Shown: positions 49,589-59,589, numbered from the stretch's first letter. The stretch: 64,000 nt of DNA from Paenibacillus rhizovicinus (GCF_010365285.1 NZ_CP048286.1:6808001-6872000), one strand, 5' to 3'. Notes: a model not told the origin generated them from the sequence alone. Program-made: numbers and translations.

Positions 49589-49990
49589 TTATTGTTGACC
49601 GGTTTGCTGTGCTTGCTGTGCCTGTTGCGCAGGCGTTTCCGAATAGGTTTTCTGGCAGTACATGTTGGAGATTCGGGGGATCATCACCGTTTCGCCGGCA
49701 ATCAGCTGGTTCGGGTTCTTGATCTGCGGATTCGCTTCTTCCAGAATCGGATGAGGCAAGTTATACGTATGGCAAATCGACGCCATCGTGTCTCCCGGTT
49801 TCACTTGGTGCTGCGCGAAAATCATGTCACCGGCTTGATCTTCCCTGAAGAACGGAACGAAAAACGGGGAAAAGAAAAATGTCGGAAACAAGAAACGGCC
49901 CGGGAAGAACGGATGGGGAAACGGGCGAAAAAATGGACGACGACCGAAACCTCCGCCAAAACCGCCGCCTGGAAAAAATCCTCGATTCAT
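49589..49990 (-). CDS. LysM-domain protein with Gly/Phe/Pro-rich N-terminus
   Basis: A 133-residue protein. Residues 1-50 are an unusual run of Gly, Phe, Pro and Arg (RGFFPGGGFGGGFGRRPFF), a LysM domain follows at about 60-105 (QHQVKPGDTMASICHTYNLP to GETVMIPRIS), and the tail is Gln/Ala-rich (AQQAQQAQQ). LysM binds peptidoglycan or chitin. There is no classical signal peptide; such short LysM proteins are often spore-coat or spore-wall proteins in Bacilli, which is my inference. GGAGGTTGACTC precedes the ATG. Confidence 0.88.
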   Translation of the reverse strand: MNRGFFPGGGFGGGFGRRPFFRPFPHPFFPGRFLFPTFFFSPFFVPFFREDQAGDMIFAQHQVKPGDTMASICHTYNLPHPILEEANPQIKNPNQLIAGETVMIPRISNMYCQKTYSETPAQQAQQAQQTGQQ

Positions 49991-50248
49991 GAGTCAACCT
50001 CCGCTTAAGTAATAGTCATCTGACTATACATCGTATTACGCAGGGGCCTAAAGGTGACAACATGATCTCGGGCGACAAGCGTTCCGTCGCTTGCGGCCGG
50101 AGGCGGAATAGGTCCGATTTTCCAAGTCACGAAAGCAAAAAGGCAGGATTTATCCTGTTTTTCGATGATGACAGGTTCTTGGCGCGATGATAATATAAAT
50201 CCAAATATACCCAAAACCATTATACTGCGTACAAGGAGGAAACGGAAT
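49991..50248. other. Intergenic region between LysM and hydrolase genes
   Basis: It contains both divergent promoters. A minus-strand open frame here (about 50005-50220) is not supported by a ribosome binding site, and a near-symmetrical AT stretch (50180-50230) includes TATAAT-like boxes in both directions. No further gene is called. Confidence 0.4.
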
Positions 50249-51189
50249 ATGAGCTTGTCTTCGGAAGGCGGGTCTGCATTGGGACAATTAATCGCATTGC
50301 GGCACACGAATCTTTATATCGAGGAATTCGGTCGTTCGAATGAAGAAGTCCTGCTGTATTTGCACGGAGGTCCGGGCGCAAGCTGCATCGATTTCACCTG
50401 CCGCCAGGCCATCGCATTGTCGGGTGCTTTACACGTAATCGCCATCGACCAACGAGGCGTCTGCAGATCCGATCGGCTTCGGGAAGAAGAGACCTTCGGC
50501 ATTGCAGATATCATTGCGGATTGCGAAGAAATCCGGACGCGGCTCGGGTTTGAACGATGGTCCGTGCTGGGTCATTCGTTCGGAGGGTACGTTGCGATGA
50601 AATACGCGCTTCAGCATCGCGGCTCCGTGAAAAGCGTGCTATATGAAGCCCCGACATTCGATATAGGACGGTCAATGAATGCGATTATTAACGGAGCTTT
50701 GCAAGTATTCGAAAGGGATCATGAACCCGAGCATGCGGAGCATTGCCGGCAGCTCTTGAATCGAAATGCATCGGCTCGCGAGTTGTGGCAATCGGTCGGG
50801 AAACTGTGGAGACTGCTGGGTCCCCGCAAAGACGAGTTATACTTCCATGGCATCGAACCGAGCGACTATAGCATGATAATGGAGCAGAGCGGGGAAATGC
50901 AAAACGAACGAACAGACGCCAGTGTTCATGCACGAAAGCTGGAGGAGGAAGGAGTAATGTTCGAGAGCTTGCTGCCGCTCATGCTGCTTGTGGATCAGCC
51001 GTCGCTGCTCCTGGCAGGCATGATTTTATTTGCTGCCCGGCCTATGGGGCTGTCATTCTGCCGGAAGGGCGGAAGAGGCAGCGCTTCTGCCTATACGATG
51101 ATACGACAACGAACGTTGTCGATTATTCGCATGCGTGCTATACTCCGCATGATGAAGCGGACGGAGAAACGATAGACGCTAGATTGTAA
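50249..51189 (+). pseudogene. Alpha/beta hydrolase (proline iminopeptidase-like), frameshifted near the C-terminus
   Basis: From the ATG at 50249 (AAGGAGGAAACGGAAT upstream) the frame encodes the oxyanion motif LYLHGGPGASCID, AIDQRGVCRSDR and the nucleophile elbow VLGHSFGGYVAMKYA of a proline-iminopeptidase-like hydrolase. After PSLLLAG (about 51019) the expected GxxD strand continues in another frame as HDFICCPAYGAVILPEGRK and on to CYTPHDEAD with the candidate catalytic His, stopping at 51189. The first frame instead runs to 51175 through a basic, unrelated tail. A small indel has therefore removed the Asp/His part, and the enzyme is probably inactive. Confidence 0.7.
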
Positions 51190-51208
51190 TCAGAAGGGGA
51201 ATCGAAGG

Positions 51209-51439
51209 ATGAATCATGGTATTGATCAGAAGAGATGCCCGATTTGCGGCAAAGGCAATGCCTGCGAAGCGAGTCATGAATGCTGGTGCGGCAAGGAAAT
51301 CTTCCCTAGCGGCTTGCTGGAGCTCGTGCCTGCCGAGTTTCGCGATAAAGCCTGCATTTGCAACGCTTGCCTAAAGCAGTTCAAGGCAGATGCCATGAAG
51401 AAGACGGCTTCATTGCCGAATCCGATGGATAATAACTGA
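51209..51439 (+). CDS. Cysteine-rich CWC family protein
   Basis: A 76-residue protein with paired cysteines: KRCPICGKGNACEA, ECWCGKEIFP and ACICNACLKQF. The CPxC ... CWC ... CxC..C order is that of the Cys_rich_CWC family, probably a zinc-binding module of unknown role. GAAGGGGAATCGAAGG precedes the ATG. It starts 20 bp after the end of the broken hydrolase frame, so it may be co-transcribed with it. Confidence 0.88.
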   Translation: MNHGIDQKRCPICGKGNACEASHECWCGKEIFPSGLLELVPAEFRDKACICNACLKQFKADAMKKTASLPNPMDNN

Positions 51440-51572
51440 AGACGAACCAGTTTAAGGATAAAGGACGATTGTCCAACCGGCCATAATCGCTTATCATGAA
51501 GAAACATTCATTTTTACAAGCGCTTACACAACAGACACGATCGATTCTTCCTACACCGAAGGGGGAGCTTTC

Positions 51573-53327
51573 ATGGTCCGCGTCCCAAATGGCGTACTGC
51601 TGCCGCACTCGCTCAAAACAAGGCTCATCATCGTTTTGCTGCTTGCGTCGTTCATCCCCGTATCCTTAATCGGGGGCATCTCCTACTACACCATCTATCA
51701 TTTGCTCGCCAACAAGCTGGAGAAAGGCGTGCAGAGCACGTTGGAGCAAGAGAAGATGAGCCTCGATAACACGCTCAACAATCTAGACTACGCCTCGCAG
51801 CAGCTCACGCTCTTCGGGGATATTCGCAACCACTACAACGCTTTTATCAGCCAGTCCGACCCGCTGGAACGCGGCGCGATCGAGAAGGACGTCTATAAAT
51901 TCACGACGATCGTCAATTATACGAATCCCGATCTCGGACTGATGACGTACTACCTTCCTGGCAGCGACACCTATCTATTCTCCAATATGAACGTCAGCCC
52001 TAACCTCCACATTCAGCAATTCCCCCACATCTCCACGCCATACGCGGGACTTGAATTCCTCGGTCCGCACCGTACGCTGTATCCGTACAGCGACAACCGC
52101 GTGCTCTCCGTTCTCCGTACGGTCAGCGGGGGCGCCGGCGACCCGCCAATCGCGGTCTATATCGAGACCAACTTCAAAGTGTTTCAGGACAGGCTCAGCA
52201 GCCTGCCTTACGGATTGCCGATCAAGCATATTTTGCTTAATACGGACGGTTCGACGATTTACAGCGAAGACGAGAAAGCGTTTCCGCTGCAAGCCGCGTT
52301 CAAGCCGGACAAGCTCCGGGGACGCACGTATTTCGAGCAAGGCGATTATGTATTGTTTACCTCCCAAGGCCAGCACGGCTGGACGCTGATTACGGCGGTG
52401 AAGAAGAAAGAGTTTTTCCGTGAGCAGCATGAATGGATCGTCCGATTCGTGATGGTCGGCTGCTTGTCGATCGTCGCGAGCCTAGGCTTGGCGTGGCTGA
52501 TTTGGCGGACGATCTATCGCCCGCTCATCCGGTTGAACCGGTATTTGCAGCATGCGGCGGCAACGCGCTTCAACGAGCCGGTCAAGTATACGGGGGTGCT
52601 GGAATTCGACGACTTGCTGGGCACGTTCGGCTATATGAAGGGCGAGATCATGCTGCTGCTGAGCGAAATCGGGGAGCGGGAACGCAACAAACGGAAGCTG
52701 GAAGTCGAGAAGCTGATGTACCAAATCAATCCGCACTTCATTCACAATACGCTGAACACGGTGCAATGGCTGGCCAAGATGAACGGACAGCGCGATATAT
52801 TCGATCTCGTGTCCGACTTTATCGAAGTGCTGGATTACAATCTGGGCAAAGAAGGCAAGATCGTTACCGTCCGGCAGGAGCTGAAGGCGCTCGGCGATTA
52901 CGTGCGTTTGCAGCAAATGCGATACCAGTATTCGTTCCGCGTGGATTACGATGTCGACGACGACGTGCTGGAGCTGCCGTTCCTGCGTTTTCTGCTTCAG
53001 CCGCTCGTGGAGAATTCGCTCTATCACGGGTTCCGCAACAAAGACGGCTTCGTTCTGGTATCGATCAAACGCGAAGCTAACCGCTACTTGATCATTCATA
53101 TCCGGGACAATGGCGAAGGGATGCCGCCCGAGAAAGTCAAACAGCTGTTCGAGCAGCCGGACGGGGTGGAGAAGAAGGTCGGGCTCGGCATAGGCTTGTC
53201 ATACGTGCAGAACATGATCCATACCCATTACGGGGAGCCGTATCGTCTGGAGGTCGTCAGCGAGTTGGGCATCGGAACGACCATGACCATTCGGCTGCCG
53301 CTCGAAATAGGAGGAGAACTCGAATGA
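51573..53327 (+). CDS. YesM-type sensor histidine kinase
   Basis: A 584-residue kinase. A first membrane segment (LIIVLLLASFIPVSLIGGIS), an extracellular sensor domain of about 250 residues, a second segment (VRFVMVGCLSIVASLGLAWL), a HAMP-like linker and the histidine phosphorylation block MYQINPHFIHNTLNTVQWLA follow in order. The ATPase part has PLVENSLYHGF, DNGEGMP and GIGLSYVQNMI. GGGGGAGCTTTC precedes the ATG. Its stop overlaps the start of the response regulator gene, so the two are translationally coupled. Confidence 0.95.
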   Translation: MVRVPNGVLLPHSLKTRLIIVLLLASFIPVSLIGGISYYTIYHLLANKLEKGVQSTLEQEKMSLDNTLNNLDYASQQLTLFGDIRNHYNAFISQSDPLERGAIEKDVYKFTTIVNYTNPDLGLMTYYLPGSDTYLFSNMNVSPNLHIQQFPHISTPYAGLEFLGPHRTLYPYSDNRVLSVLRTVSGGAGDPPIAVYIETNFKVFQDRLSSLPYGLPIKHILLNTDGSTIYSEDEKAFPLQAAFKPDKLRGRTYFEQGDYVLFTSQGQHGWTLITAVKKKEFFREQHEWIVRFVMVGCLSIVASLGLAWLIWRTIYRPLIRLNRYLQHAAATRFNEPVKYTGVLEFDDLLGTFGYMKGEIMLLLSEIGERERNKRKLEVEKLMYQINPHFIHNTLNTVQWLAKMNGQRDIFDLVSDFIEVLDYNLGKEGKIVTVRQELKALGDYVRLQQMRYQYSFRVDYDVDDDVLELPFLRFLLQPLVENSLYHGFRNKDGFVLVSIKREANRYLIIHIRDNGEGMPPEKVKQLFEQPDGVEKKVGLGIGLSYVQNMIHTHYGEPYRLEVVSELGIGTTMTIRLPLEIGGELE

Positions 53328-54709
53328 TCAGAACGCTTTTCGTGGAAGATGAGTTTTTCGTACGGCAAGGCTTCGTCCATTCGCTTCCTTGGGAGAAATT
53401 CGGCATCACGATCATCGGCGAGGCGGATAACGGGGATGCGGCGCTTGCTTTCCTGCGCGACAACGAGGCGGATATGCTCATTACCGATCTGACGATGCCG
53501 TTCAAATCGGGGCTGGAGCTGCTGAAAGAAGTCAATACGCTCTATCCCTCGCTGGCGACCGTCGTTTTGACGTGTCACCGCGACTTTGACTTCGTGCAGG
53601 AGGCGCTGCGCCTGGGAGCGCTTGATTATATCGTGAAGACCCGGCTGGATGCGGCGGAACTAGAGAGCGCCTTGGCACGCATCAGCGAGCGCATGTCGCA
53701 GCGGCAGCAGCAGCCGAAATCGCTGTCGCCAGGCTTGCTGCTAGTACCGATCGGAGGCGAGATCCGGCAGTTTCCGGAACGGCTGCGATCGGCGCACGGC
53801 TTAAGCCTGAATCGGATCGAAGGGGACAGCTGGTTCGTTCCTGATCCTGGCGAGGCGGCTGTCAGCCTGGCCGAAGAAGCGGATGCCGCCGGATGGGCTG
53901 CCGTGCAAATAACGGAGCATTGGAATGAAGACAGCCGGATCATCGCCGAGCTGCTGAGCAGCTATCGCCGGTATTCGTTTCCGTATCGATGGTCCCGGGC
54001 AACCGCCTCGACGATCGTCTCGGTGGCGGAATTGAAGCGTCAGCAATTCGCCAAGCGGCAGCCGGCAGCCGCCGTGGCCGAGCTCGCCAAATGCTGGTTT
54101 AGCTGCGGCTGGATCTTCGAGAGCGAGCTCTTCGAGGAATGGCTGGTGTTCGTGCAGCGATGCGAACCGCCGGTCGGAGAGCTGGCTGCCATGACGGAAG
54201 CGTCCTTGCTGGGCTGGCGTCTGAGTGACGGGTTGAGGGATGCCGGCATGCCGGAGCAGCTCGTGACCAGTCCGGATTTCATATGGGACCGGTGGACGGA
54301 GGAGCTGCGCCAGTCCCGTGACTGTCTGCTCCGGCGGTATGAATCGCTCCATTATTCAAGGGATGTCTATGCGAGCGCATTGAAATCGCTGGAGGTCATC
54401 CGACGGCATTTGAAAGAAGGATTGTCCCAGGGCGAAGTCGCCCGGATGGTGGGGCTTAGTCGAAGTTATTTCAGCCAGATCTTCAAGAGCATCTTCATGA
54501 TGTCCTTCAACGACTACGTGAAGGCGCTCAGCATCAGCACCGCGCAGCGGCTGCTTGCCGTGAGAGAGCATCCGATTTATTGGATCGCGGAACAGGCGGG
54601 TTTCAAGGACGAACGGTATTTCAGCCGGGTGTTCCGGGAACATACCGGCATGCTGCCGTCCGAATACCGAATCCGCAGCCTGCACGGCAGCGTTGACGCG
54701 CGGCCGTAG
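53324..54709 (+). CDS. AraC-type response regulator (YesN-like)
   Basis: A 461-residue regulator with receiver domain (E8, D9, phosphoacceptor D55 in ITDLTMPF, Lys in YIVKTRL) and C-terminal AraC HTH pair (SQGEVARMVGLSRSYFSQIF and IYWIAEQAGFKDERYFSRVF). The middle region is shorter than in the regulator at 30534. It overlaps the kinase gene by 4 bp and should respond to it. The solute-binding and permease genes that follow at 54936-58632 are the obvious targets. Confidence 0.94.
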   Translation: MIRTLFVEDEFFVRQGFVHSLPWEKFGITIIGEADNGDAALAFLRDNEADMLITDLTMPFKSGLELLKEVNTLYPSLATVVLTCHRDFDFVQEALRLGALDYIVKTRLDAAELESALARISERMSQRQQQPKSLSPGLLLVPIGGEIRQFPERLRSAHGLSLNRIEGDSWFVPDPGEAAVSLAEEADAAGWAAVQITEHWNEDSRIIAELLSSYRRYSFPYRWSRATASTIVSVAELKRQQFAKRQPAAAVAELAKCWFSCGWIFESELFEEWLVFVQRCEPPVGELAAMTEASLLGWRLSDGLRDAGMPEQLVTSPDFIWDRWTEELRQSRDCLLRRYESLHYSRDVYASALKSLEVIRRHLKEGLSQGEVARMVGLSRSYFSQIFKSIFMMSFNDYVKALSISTAQRLLAVREHPIYWIAEQAGFKDERYFSRVFREHTGMLPSEYRIRSLHGSVDARP

Positions 54710-54935
54710 AATCCTGTTGCGAATAGCTGCGAAAATCATCCGATGCCTGCTTCGACTCGCAACGGTTTTCGCCGTATCCGCCTACATTCTTCGCTGATGA
54801 ATGAGAACGCATTCATAGTACACTTTGGTAGACGATCGAATCGGGCATCCGCTCACTGCTTGCGGAACGATAGGCTCTCGGAGGCTCGAACGTAAAGCAG
54901 AGTGTCGTCGAACAATAGGGAGAGAAGGGGTATAT

Positions 54936-56741
54936 ATGAAGAAGTCTCGCGTGGGACTTGCCGCCGCAGCCGCGTCGCTGCTCATTCTAGCCGCCTGTTC
55001 CAACTCGAACAACAATGCGGGCGGGAATGAAGCCAAGTCCGGCAATGCGGAGAAACCGGCCAACGCCGCCGCGGCCACGAACGGCAACGACAAGGCAACG
55101 GCCGGGAACGACACGGCAACGACCGGCAATGCGGCGAACAAGCCGGCCGAGAAACCGGATCCGTTCGGCAAATACGCGGAACCGCTCGAAATCAGCGTCA
55201 TCTACGACCGCAATCCGGAATCGGAGAAAAGCTTTATCCCGGACAGCTCGTACGAGTCGAACTGGAATACGGATTTCTGGCTCGACAAGCTGAACATCAA
55301 GCCGGTCGTCAAATGGAGCGCGCCGTCCGGCGACCAATACAATCAGAAATACAATCTGATGTTTGCGAGCAACGACCTGCCTGATATTTTCCTGCTGAAG
55401 TCGACGGACAATAAACAATCTGCGCGGAGCATGCTGAAGAAGCTGGTCGACGCGGGCATGGTGGAAGATCTATCCGATGTCTACAGCCAGTACGCTTCCG
55501 ACGAAGTGAAGGATTACTATAAGTCGTTCGACAACAAGGCGCTGGACTATGCTACGTTCGATGGCAAAATGTACGGCCTGCCTTCCCAAGGGGACACCTA
55601 TGCCAACGTTCAAATTTTATGGGTCCGCCAGGACTGGCTGGATAAGCTGAGCTTGCAGGCGCCCCGCACGATCGACGATTTGGTCACGGTGGCGAGGGCG
55701 TTCAAGGAGAAGGATCCCGACGGCGACGGCAAGCCGGACACGATCGGCCTTGCGATGCAGAATCAATTCATGGACTCGGGCTTTACGGACGCCGTCTCGA
55801 TCTTCAACGCGTTCAGCGCCTATCCGAAAAGCTGGGTCAAGGACAGCAGCGGCCAGCTCGTATGGGGCGGCATTCAGGAGTCGAACAAGAAGCCGCTCGA
55901 GGTGCTTGCCGGCATGTACAAGGAAGGCCTGATCGATTCCGAATTCGCGCTCAGCGACGGCAACAAGGAAGCGGAATTCATCACGTCCGGCAAAGCCGGC
56001 ATGCAAATCGGATCCTGGTGGAACGGCAGCTATCCGCTCACCTTCAACATCGACAATGATCCGAAGGCCGACTGGAAGGCGTACACGCTGTCGACGGACA
56101 ATAAAATCCATGCCATCATGAACTTCCCGACCGACCAATTCCTGGTCGTGAAGAAGGGCTTCAAGAGTCCGGAAGCAGCCGTGAAAATCCTGAACCTCGC
56201 GACGAGCATCAGCCATTCGAAATTCCAGGAAACGATCGATCGGCGCAACGAGCTCAACACCAAGTTCGGAACCGACAAGGTGGATGCGCCGACGATCATT
56301 CCGAATTTTGGCATCGGCTACCTCGATACGACGCTTCGCAGCGTGAAGAAGTTCGAGGATATTTTCGCAGGCAAAGCGAACGTCGACGATCTTGACGTCG
56401 GAGAGAAGCAAATTTTCGTAAACTCGCTGCAGCCGAATCACGACAACCCGCGCAAGGACGCCGGCAAATACAAGGATTACATCAACTGGATGTCGGCGCT
56501 GTCCGCCATCGCGCACTCCGATCTGGACATTCAGTGGAACGGCTTCAGCGGCACGACGCCGACTTATGATGCCAAGATGGGATCGCTGATCGATAAACAA
56601 TTGACGGTGTTCACCAAGATCATCATGAACAAAGAACCGGTCGACTACTTCGATACGTTCGTCAAGGAATGGAAGGCGCAGGGCGGGGATACGATTACGA
56701 AGGAAGTCAACGAAGCAGCCGCGAAGGAAAGCGGCAACTGA
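54936..56741 (+). CDS. Extracellular sugar-binding lipoprotein
   Basis: A 601-residue solute-binding lipoprotein: signal VGLAAAAASLLILAACSNSN with lipobox LAAC, then an Asn/Ala/Lys/Thr-rich linker of about 55 residues, then a type 1 extracellular binding domain (ISVIYDRNPESEKSFIPDSS; KYNLMFASNDLPDIFLLKST; MYGLPSQGDTYANVQILWVR). It is only distantly like the two paralogues in the other locus. The ATG follows GGGAGAGAAGGGGTATAT. It feeds the two permeases encoded next. Confidence 0.93.
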   Translation: MKKSRVGLAAAAASLLILAACSNSNNNAGGNEAKSGNAEKPANAAAATNGNDKATAGNDTATTGNAANKPAEKPDPFGKYAEPLEISVIYDRNPESEKSFIPDSSYESNWNTDFWLDKLNIKPVVKWSAPSGDQYNQKYNLMFASNDLPDIFLLKSTDNKQSARSMLKKLVDAGMVEDLSDVYSQYASDEVKDYYKSFDNKALDYATFDGKMYGLPSQGDTYANVQILWVRQDWLDKLSLQAPRTIDDLVTVARAFKEKDPDGDGKPDTIGLAMQNQFMDSGFTDAVSIFNAFSAYPKSWVKDSSGQLVWGGIQESNKKPLEVLAGMYKEGLIDSEFALSDGNKEAEFITSGKAGMQIGSWWNGSYPLTFNIDNDPKADWKAYTLSTDNKIHAIMNFPTDQFLVVKKGFKSPEAAVKILNLATSISHSKFQETIDRRNELNTKFGTDKVDAPTIIPNFGIGYLDTTLRSVKKFEDIFAGKANVDDLDVGEKQIFVNSLQPNHDNPRKDAGKYKDYINWMSALSAIAHSDLDIQWNGFSGTTPTYDAKMGSLIDKQLTVFTKIIMNKEPVDYFDTFVKEWKAQGGDTITKEVNEAAAKESGN

Positions 56742-56820
56742 TTGAAGACGTTCGAACCGGATGGCGCCAAGCGAGTCTTGGCGCCATCCGGCATAATCAG
56801 GCAGGTGGAGCGTGAAAGTC

Positions 56821-57723
56821 ATGATAACCAAACTGTTCAAGAACGATCAATTTCATTATCACGTCATGCTGATTCCGGTGTTCATCGTATTCATCCTGTT
56901 CAATGTGCTTCCGATTTACGGCGTCGTGCTGGCATTCAAGCATTTCGTACCGACGAAGGGCGTGCTCGGCTCGCCTTGGGCGGGGCTGGAGCACTATCAT
57001 TTTCTCGTGCAAAATCCGGAGATCTGGCGCGTGCTCCGCAATACGCTGCTCATCTCGGTCGGCAAGCTGGTCACGCTGCTGGTACTGCCGATCATCCTGG
57101 CGTTGATGCTGAACGAATTGCGAACGAAATGGTTCAAACGGACCGTTCAAACGATAACGTATCTCCCGCATTTTCTGTCCTGGGTCATTCTGGCCGGTAT
57201 CTTCCGGGATATCTTCTCCACGCACGGCATTATCAACTACATGATGGAATCGATCTTCCACATCAAGCCGATCATGTACTTGGGCAGCAATATCTGGTTC
57301 CGGCCGATCATTATTCTCTCCAACATGTGGAAGGAAATGGGCTTCTCGACGATCATCTACCTCGCCGCGCTCACCAGCATCAGCCCGACCTTATATGAAG
57401 CAGCGGAAATCGACGGCGCCGGACGGATTCAGAAAATTTGGCATGTCTCCATTCCCGGCATTGCCGTCATCATCGCCTTGCTCGCGACGCTGAGTCTGAA
57501 CGGCATCCTGTATGCCGGTTTCGATCAGATCTACAACTTGTACAACGTGATCGTCTACGATACGGCGGACGTCATCGAAACGTGGGTATTCCGCAACGGC
57601 CTGGTCGGCGCGCAGTATGAAATCGGCACGGCCGTCAGTTTGGTCAATAGCCTGATGGGATTGATCCTGATCGCGCTCACGTACACGCTCGCTTACCGTT
57701 TCGCCAATTACCGGATATTCTAG
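56821..57723 (+). CDS. Sugar ABC transporter permease (LplB type)
   Basis: A 300-residue permease with six membrane segments, opening HYHVMLIPVFIVFILFNVLP and carrying the EAA loop YEAAEIDGAGRIQKIWHVSI. GGAG stands 10 nt before the ATG at 56821; a GTG three codons earlier is too near the ribosome binding site. No ATPase gene is present, as expected for MsmX-dependent importers. It is followed after 21 bp by its partner permease. Confidence 0.92.
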   Translation: MITKLFKNDQFHYHVMLIPVFIVFILFNVLPIYGVVLAFKHFVPTKGVLGSPWAGLEHYHFLVQNPEIWRVLRNTLLISVGKLVTLLVLPIILALMLNELRTKWFKRTVQTITYLPHFLSWVILAGIFRDIFSTHGIINYMMESIFHIKPIMYLGSNIWFRPIIILSNMWKEMGFSTIIYLAALTSISPTLYEAAEIDGAGRIQKIWHVSIPGIAVIIALLATLSLNGILYAGFDQIYNLYNVIVYDTADVIETWVFRNGLVGAQYEIGTAVSLVNSLMGLILIALTYTLAYRFANYRIF

Positions 57724-57744
57724 CGGGGAAGGGAAGGACATCCT

Positions 57745-58632
57745 ATGATTTATTCGAAAACATTCGGATCGCGGGCTTTCGACTGGCTCATCATCGTTAT
57801 TTTGATCCTCGTATCGGTCGTTACGCTGTTTCCGATTTTGCATACGGTCGCCGTGTCGTTCAGCAATCCCGCTGTCGCCGGATCCGGAACGATTACGGTG
57901 CTGCCCAAAGGCTTATCGTTGAAGGCGTACAGCCATGTGCTGGACGACAAACAGTTCTTCATTTCGCTCTGGGTGTCTCTGGAGCGGATTGGCTTGACGC
58001 TGCTGCTGGGTACGGTCGTGACGTATTTGGCCGCCTTTCCTTTCTCCAGGGAGACGAAGGACTTTCGCATGCGCAACATTTATCTATGGTTGCTGTTGAT
58101 CGTCAGCAGCTTCAACGGAGGCATCATACCAGGGTATATGAATGCGAAGAACCTTGGGCTGTATGATAATTTCTGGATTCTGGTCCTGCCGTACCTGTTT
58201 AATTTCGGCAATATCCTGCTCGTGTTCAACTTCTGGCGCAATCTGCCGAAGGAATTGGACGACTGCGCCAACATTGACGGAGCGGGTCCGTGGCTGAAGC
58301 TGACGCAAGTGTATTTCCCGCTGTCGCTGCCGGTGCTGGCGACCATCTCGCTCTTCACGATCGTTAACACGTGGAACGAGTATTTCCAGGCGATCGTGTT
58401 CATCAACAACACGCATTTGCTGCCGCTCCAAACGTATTTGCAGCAGATCGTCGTCACGATCGACCCCACGGCGCCGGAAGATATCGGCAAAGGCGGCATG
58501 CTCTCCGAAGTATCCAACCAAACGCTCGACGCCGCGAAAATCTCGCTCACGATGCTGCCGATCCTGTTTATTTATCCGTTCCTGCAGCGGTTCTTCATTC
58601 ATGGGATAACGCTGGGTTCGGTGAAGGAGTAG
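57745..58632 (+). CDS. Sugar ABC transporter permease (YtcP/LplC type)
   Basis: A 295-residue permease. Features are VVTLFPILHTVAVSFSNPAV near the start, FNGGIIPGYMNAKNLGLYDN, the EAA loop LDDCANIDGAGPWLKLTQVY, and the family C-terminus YPFLQRFFIHGITLGSVKE. It completes the importer of the second sensor/transport locus. GGGGAAGGGAAGG precedes the ATG. No glycoside hydrolase follows directly; the giant GH30 gene on the other strand ends about 960 bp further on. Confidence 0.92.
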   Translation: MIYSKTFGSRAFDWLIIVILILVSVVTLFPILHTVAVSFSNPAVAGSGTITVLPKGLSLKAYSHVLDDKQFFISLWVSLERIGLTLLLGTVVTYLAAFPFSRETKDFRMRNIYLWLLLIVSSFNGGIIPGYMNAKNLGLYDNFWILVLPYLFNFGNILLVFNFWRNLPKELDDCANIDGAGPWLKLTQVYFPLSLPVLATISLFTIVNTWNEYFQAIVFINNTHLLPLQTYLQQIVVTIDPTAPEDIGKGGMLSEVSNQTLDAAKISLTMLPILFIYPFLQRFFIHGITLGSVKE

Positions 58633-58839
58633 CTGGGGCGCACGGATACCGGAAGGCCGACCGATTGAACTGCACGCCGTCGGCAGACAATGGAATTCAA
58701 AATGATCGGTATGCGGTCTTCGTCCTAGCTTTAATGGGCGGAGGCCGTTTGCGTTCTGCAGGGGAGTTGAGTTTGTTCCATCATTGGGCATCGTTGCATG
58801 GTAATATAAGGGTGAAATGCTTTAAAGGGAGGCAACAAC

Positions 58840-59439
58840 GTGGGCGATGAGGTTGTTCAAAAGGCCGGAGCATTCGTACTATCAGATAGAAGAATGGCGT
58901 TTATGATGGGACCGACTGAGGATCAATCCGCGCTTGCCATCGTAAGGCTGGGCGGGCATAGAGAGGGAGCCGAAACGGCATGGGAATGCGCGCAACGCGA
59001 GGTTCTCGAAGAATCTCGAATGCGAATAACGCCGATCATTCCAACCATGTCTTTTTATTGTCCCAATACGACATTTGATATCGAAATACGCTTGGAACCC
59101 ATTGCGGAATTTCATAACGTTCCGATCAAGCCTCGTCCTTTGATTGTGGGACATCAAAGCCCGGTACAAGCTGTAACGCCGATTTTCCTGGCATCTTCAG
59201 ATGACGAACCAGTTCCAAGCATGGAGACGAAAGCATTGATGCTATTAACTCGCGAAGATGTTATTCGTCTATGTCCCGAAATCATAACCTTGGATGAATT
59301 CAAATCTTCGGGCGGTAATGTCCTGTTTAAACAACCCCTTGACGGGCAATTACCTTTGAAACCATTTGGACACCTCATGATGCTTTCTATCATTCTTGAA
59401 CGGTATCCCGATGTGATTCCGACTTCAATCTTCCAGTAG
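58840..59439 (+). CDS. Nudix-domain protein
   Basis: A 199-residue protein containing the Nudix box GHREGAETAWECAQREVLEE (G-x5-E-x7-REVxEE pattern) after the strand LAIVRLGG. The C-terminal 90 residues are an unrecognised extension (KALMLLTREDVIRLCPEIIT). Nucleotide-derivative hydrolysis is expected, substrate unknown. The GTG start is supported by GGGAGGCAACAAC. Codon use is slightly more AT-rich at the 3' end. A perfect terminator follows. Confidence 0.82.
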   Translation: MGDEVVQKAGAFVLSDRRMAFMMGPTEDQSALAIVRLGGHREGAETAWECAQREVLEESRMRITPIIPTMSFYCPNTTFDIEIRLEPIAEFHNVPIKPRPLIVGHQSPVQAVTPIFLASSDDEPVPSMETKALMLLTREDVIRLCPEIITLDEFKSSGGNVLFKQPLDGQLPLKPFGHLMMLSIILERYPDVIPTSIFQ

Positions 59440-59528
59440 AATCCGACGCTAGCAAGAAAGCATGCATGTCTAAGATCATGATAGTATCGCGGGCGACGTA
59501 TCCGATCATCTAGTAATCAAACAAAGGC

Positions 59529-59566
59529 AGCCGATAGGCTGCCTTTGTTTGATTTTGCTAATCCAT
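59529..59566. terminator. Strong bidirectional terminator
   Basis: The arms 59529-59543 and 59548-59562 form a perfect 15-bp stem (CAAACAAAGGCAGCC on the left) with loop GATA and T-rich flank. It separates the Nudix gene from the convergent GH30 gene. Confidence 0.92.
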
Positions 59567-59589
59567 TAACAGTAAAAACCTTTTACAAA

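Noticed and set aside
50005..50307. 100-codon minus-strand frame between the LysM and hydrolase genes
   Set aside because: It begins inside the hydrolase coding sequence, has no Shine-Dalgarno and shows no recognisable domain; a shorter internal start cannot be excluded.
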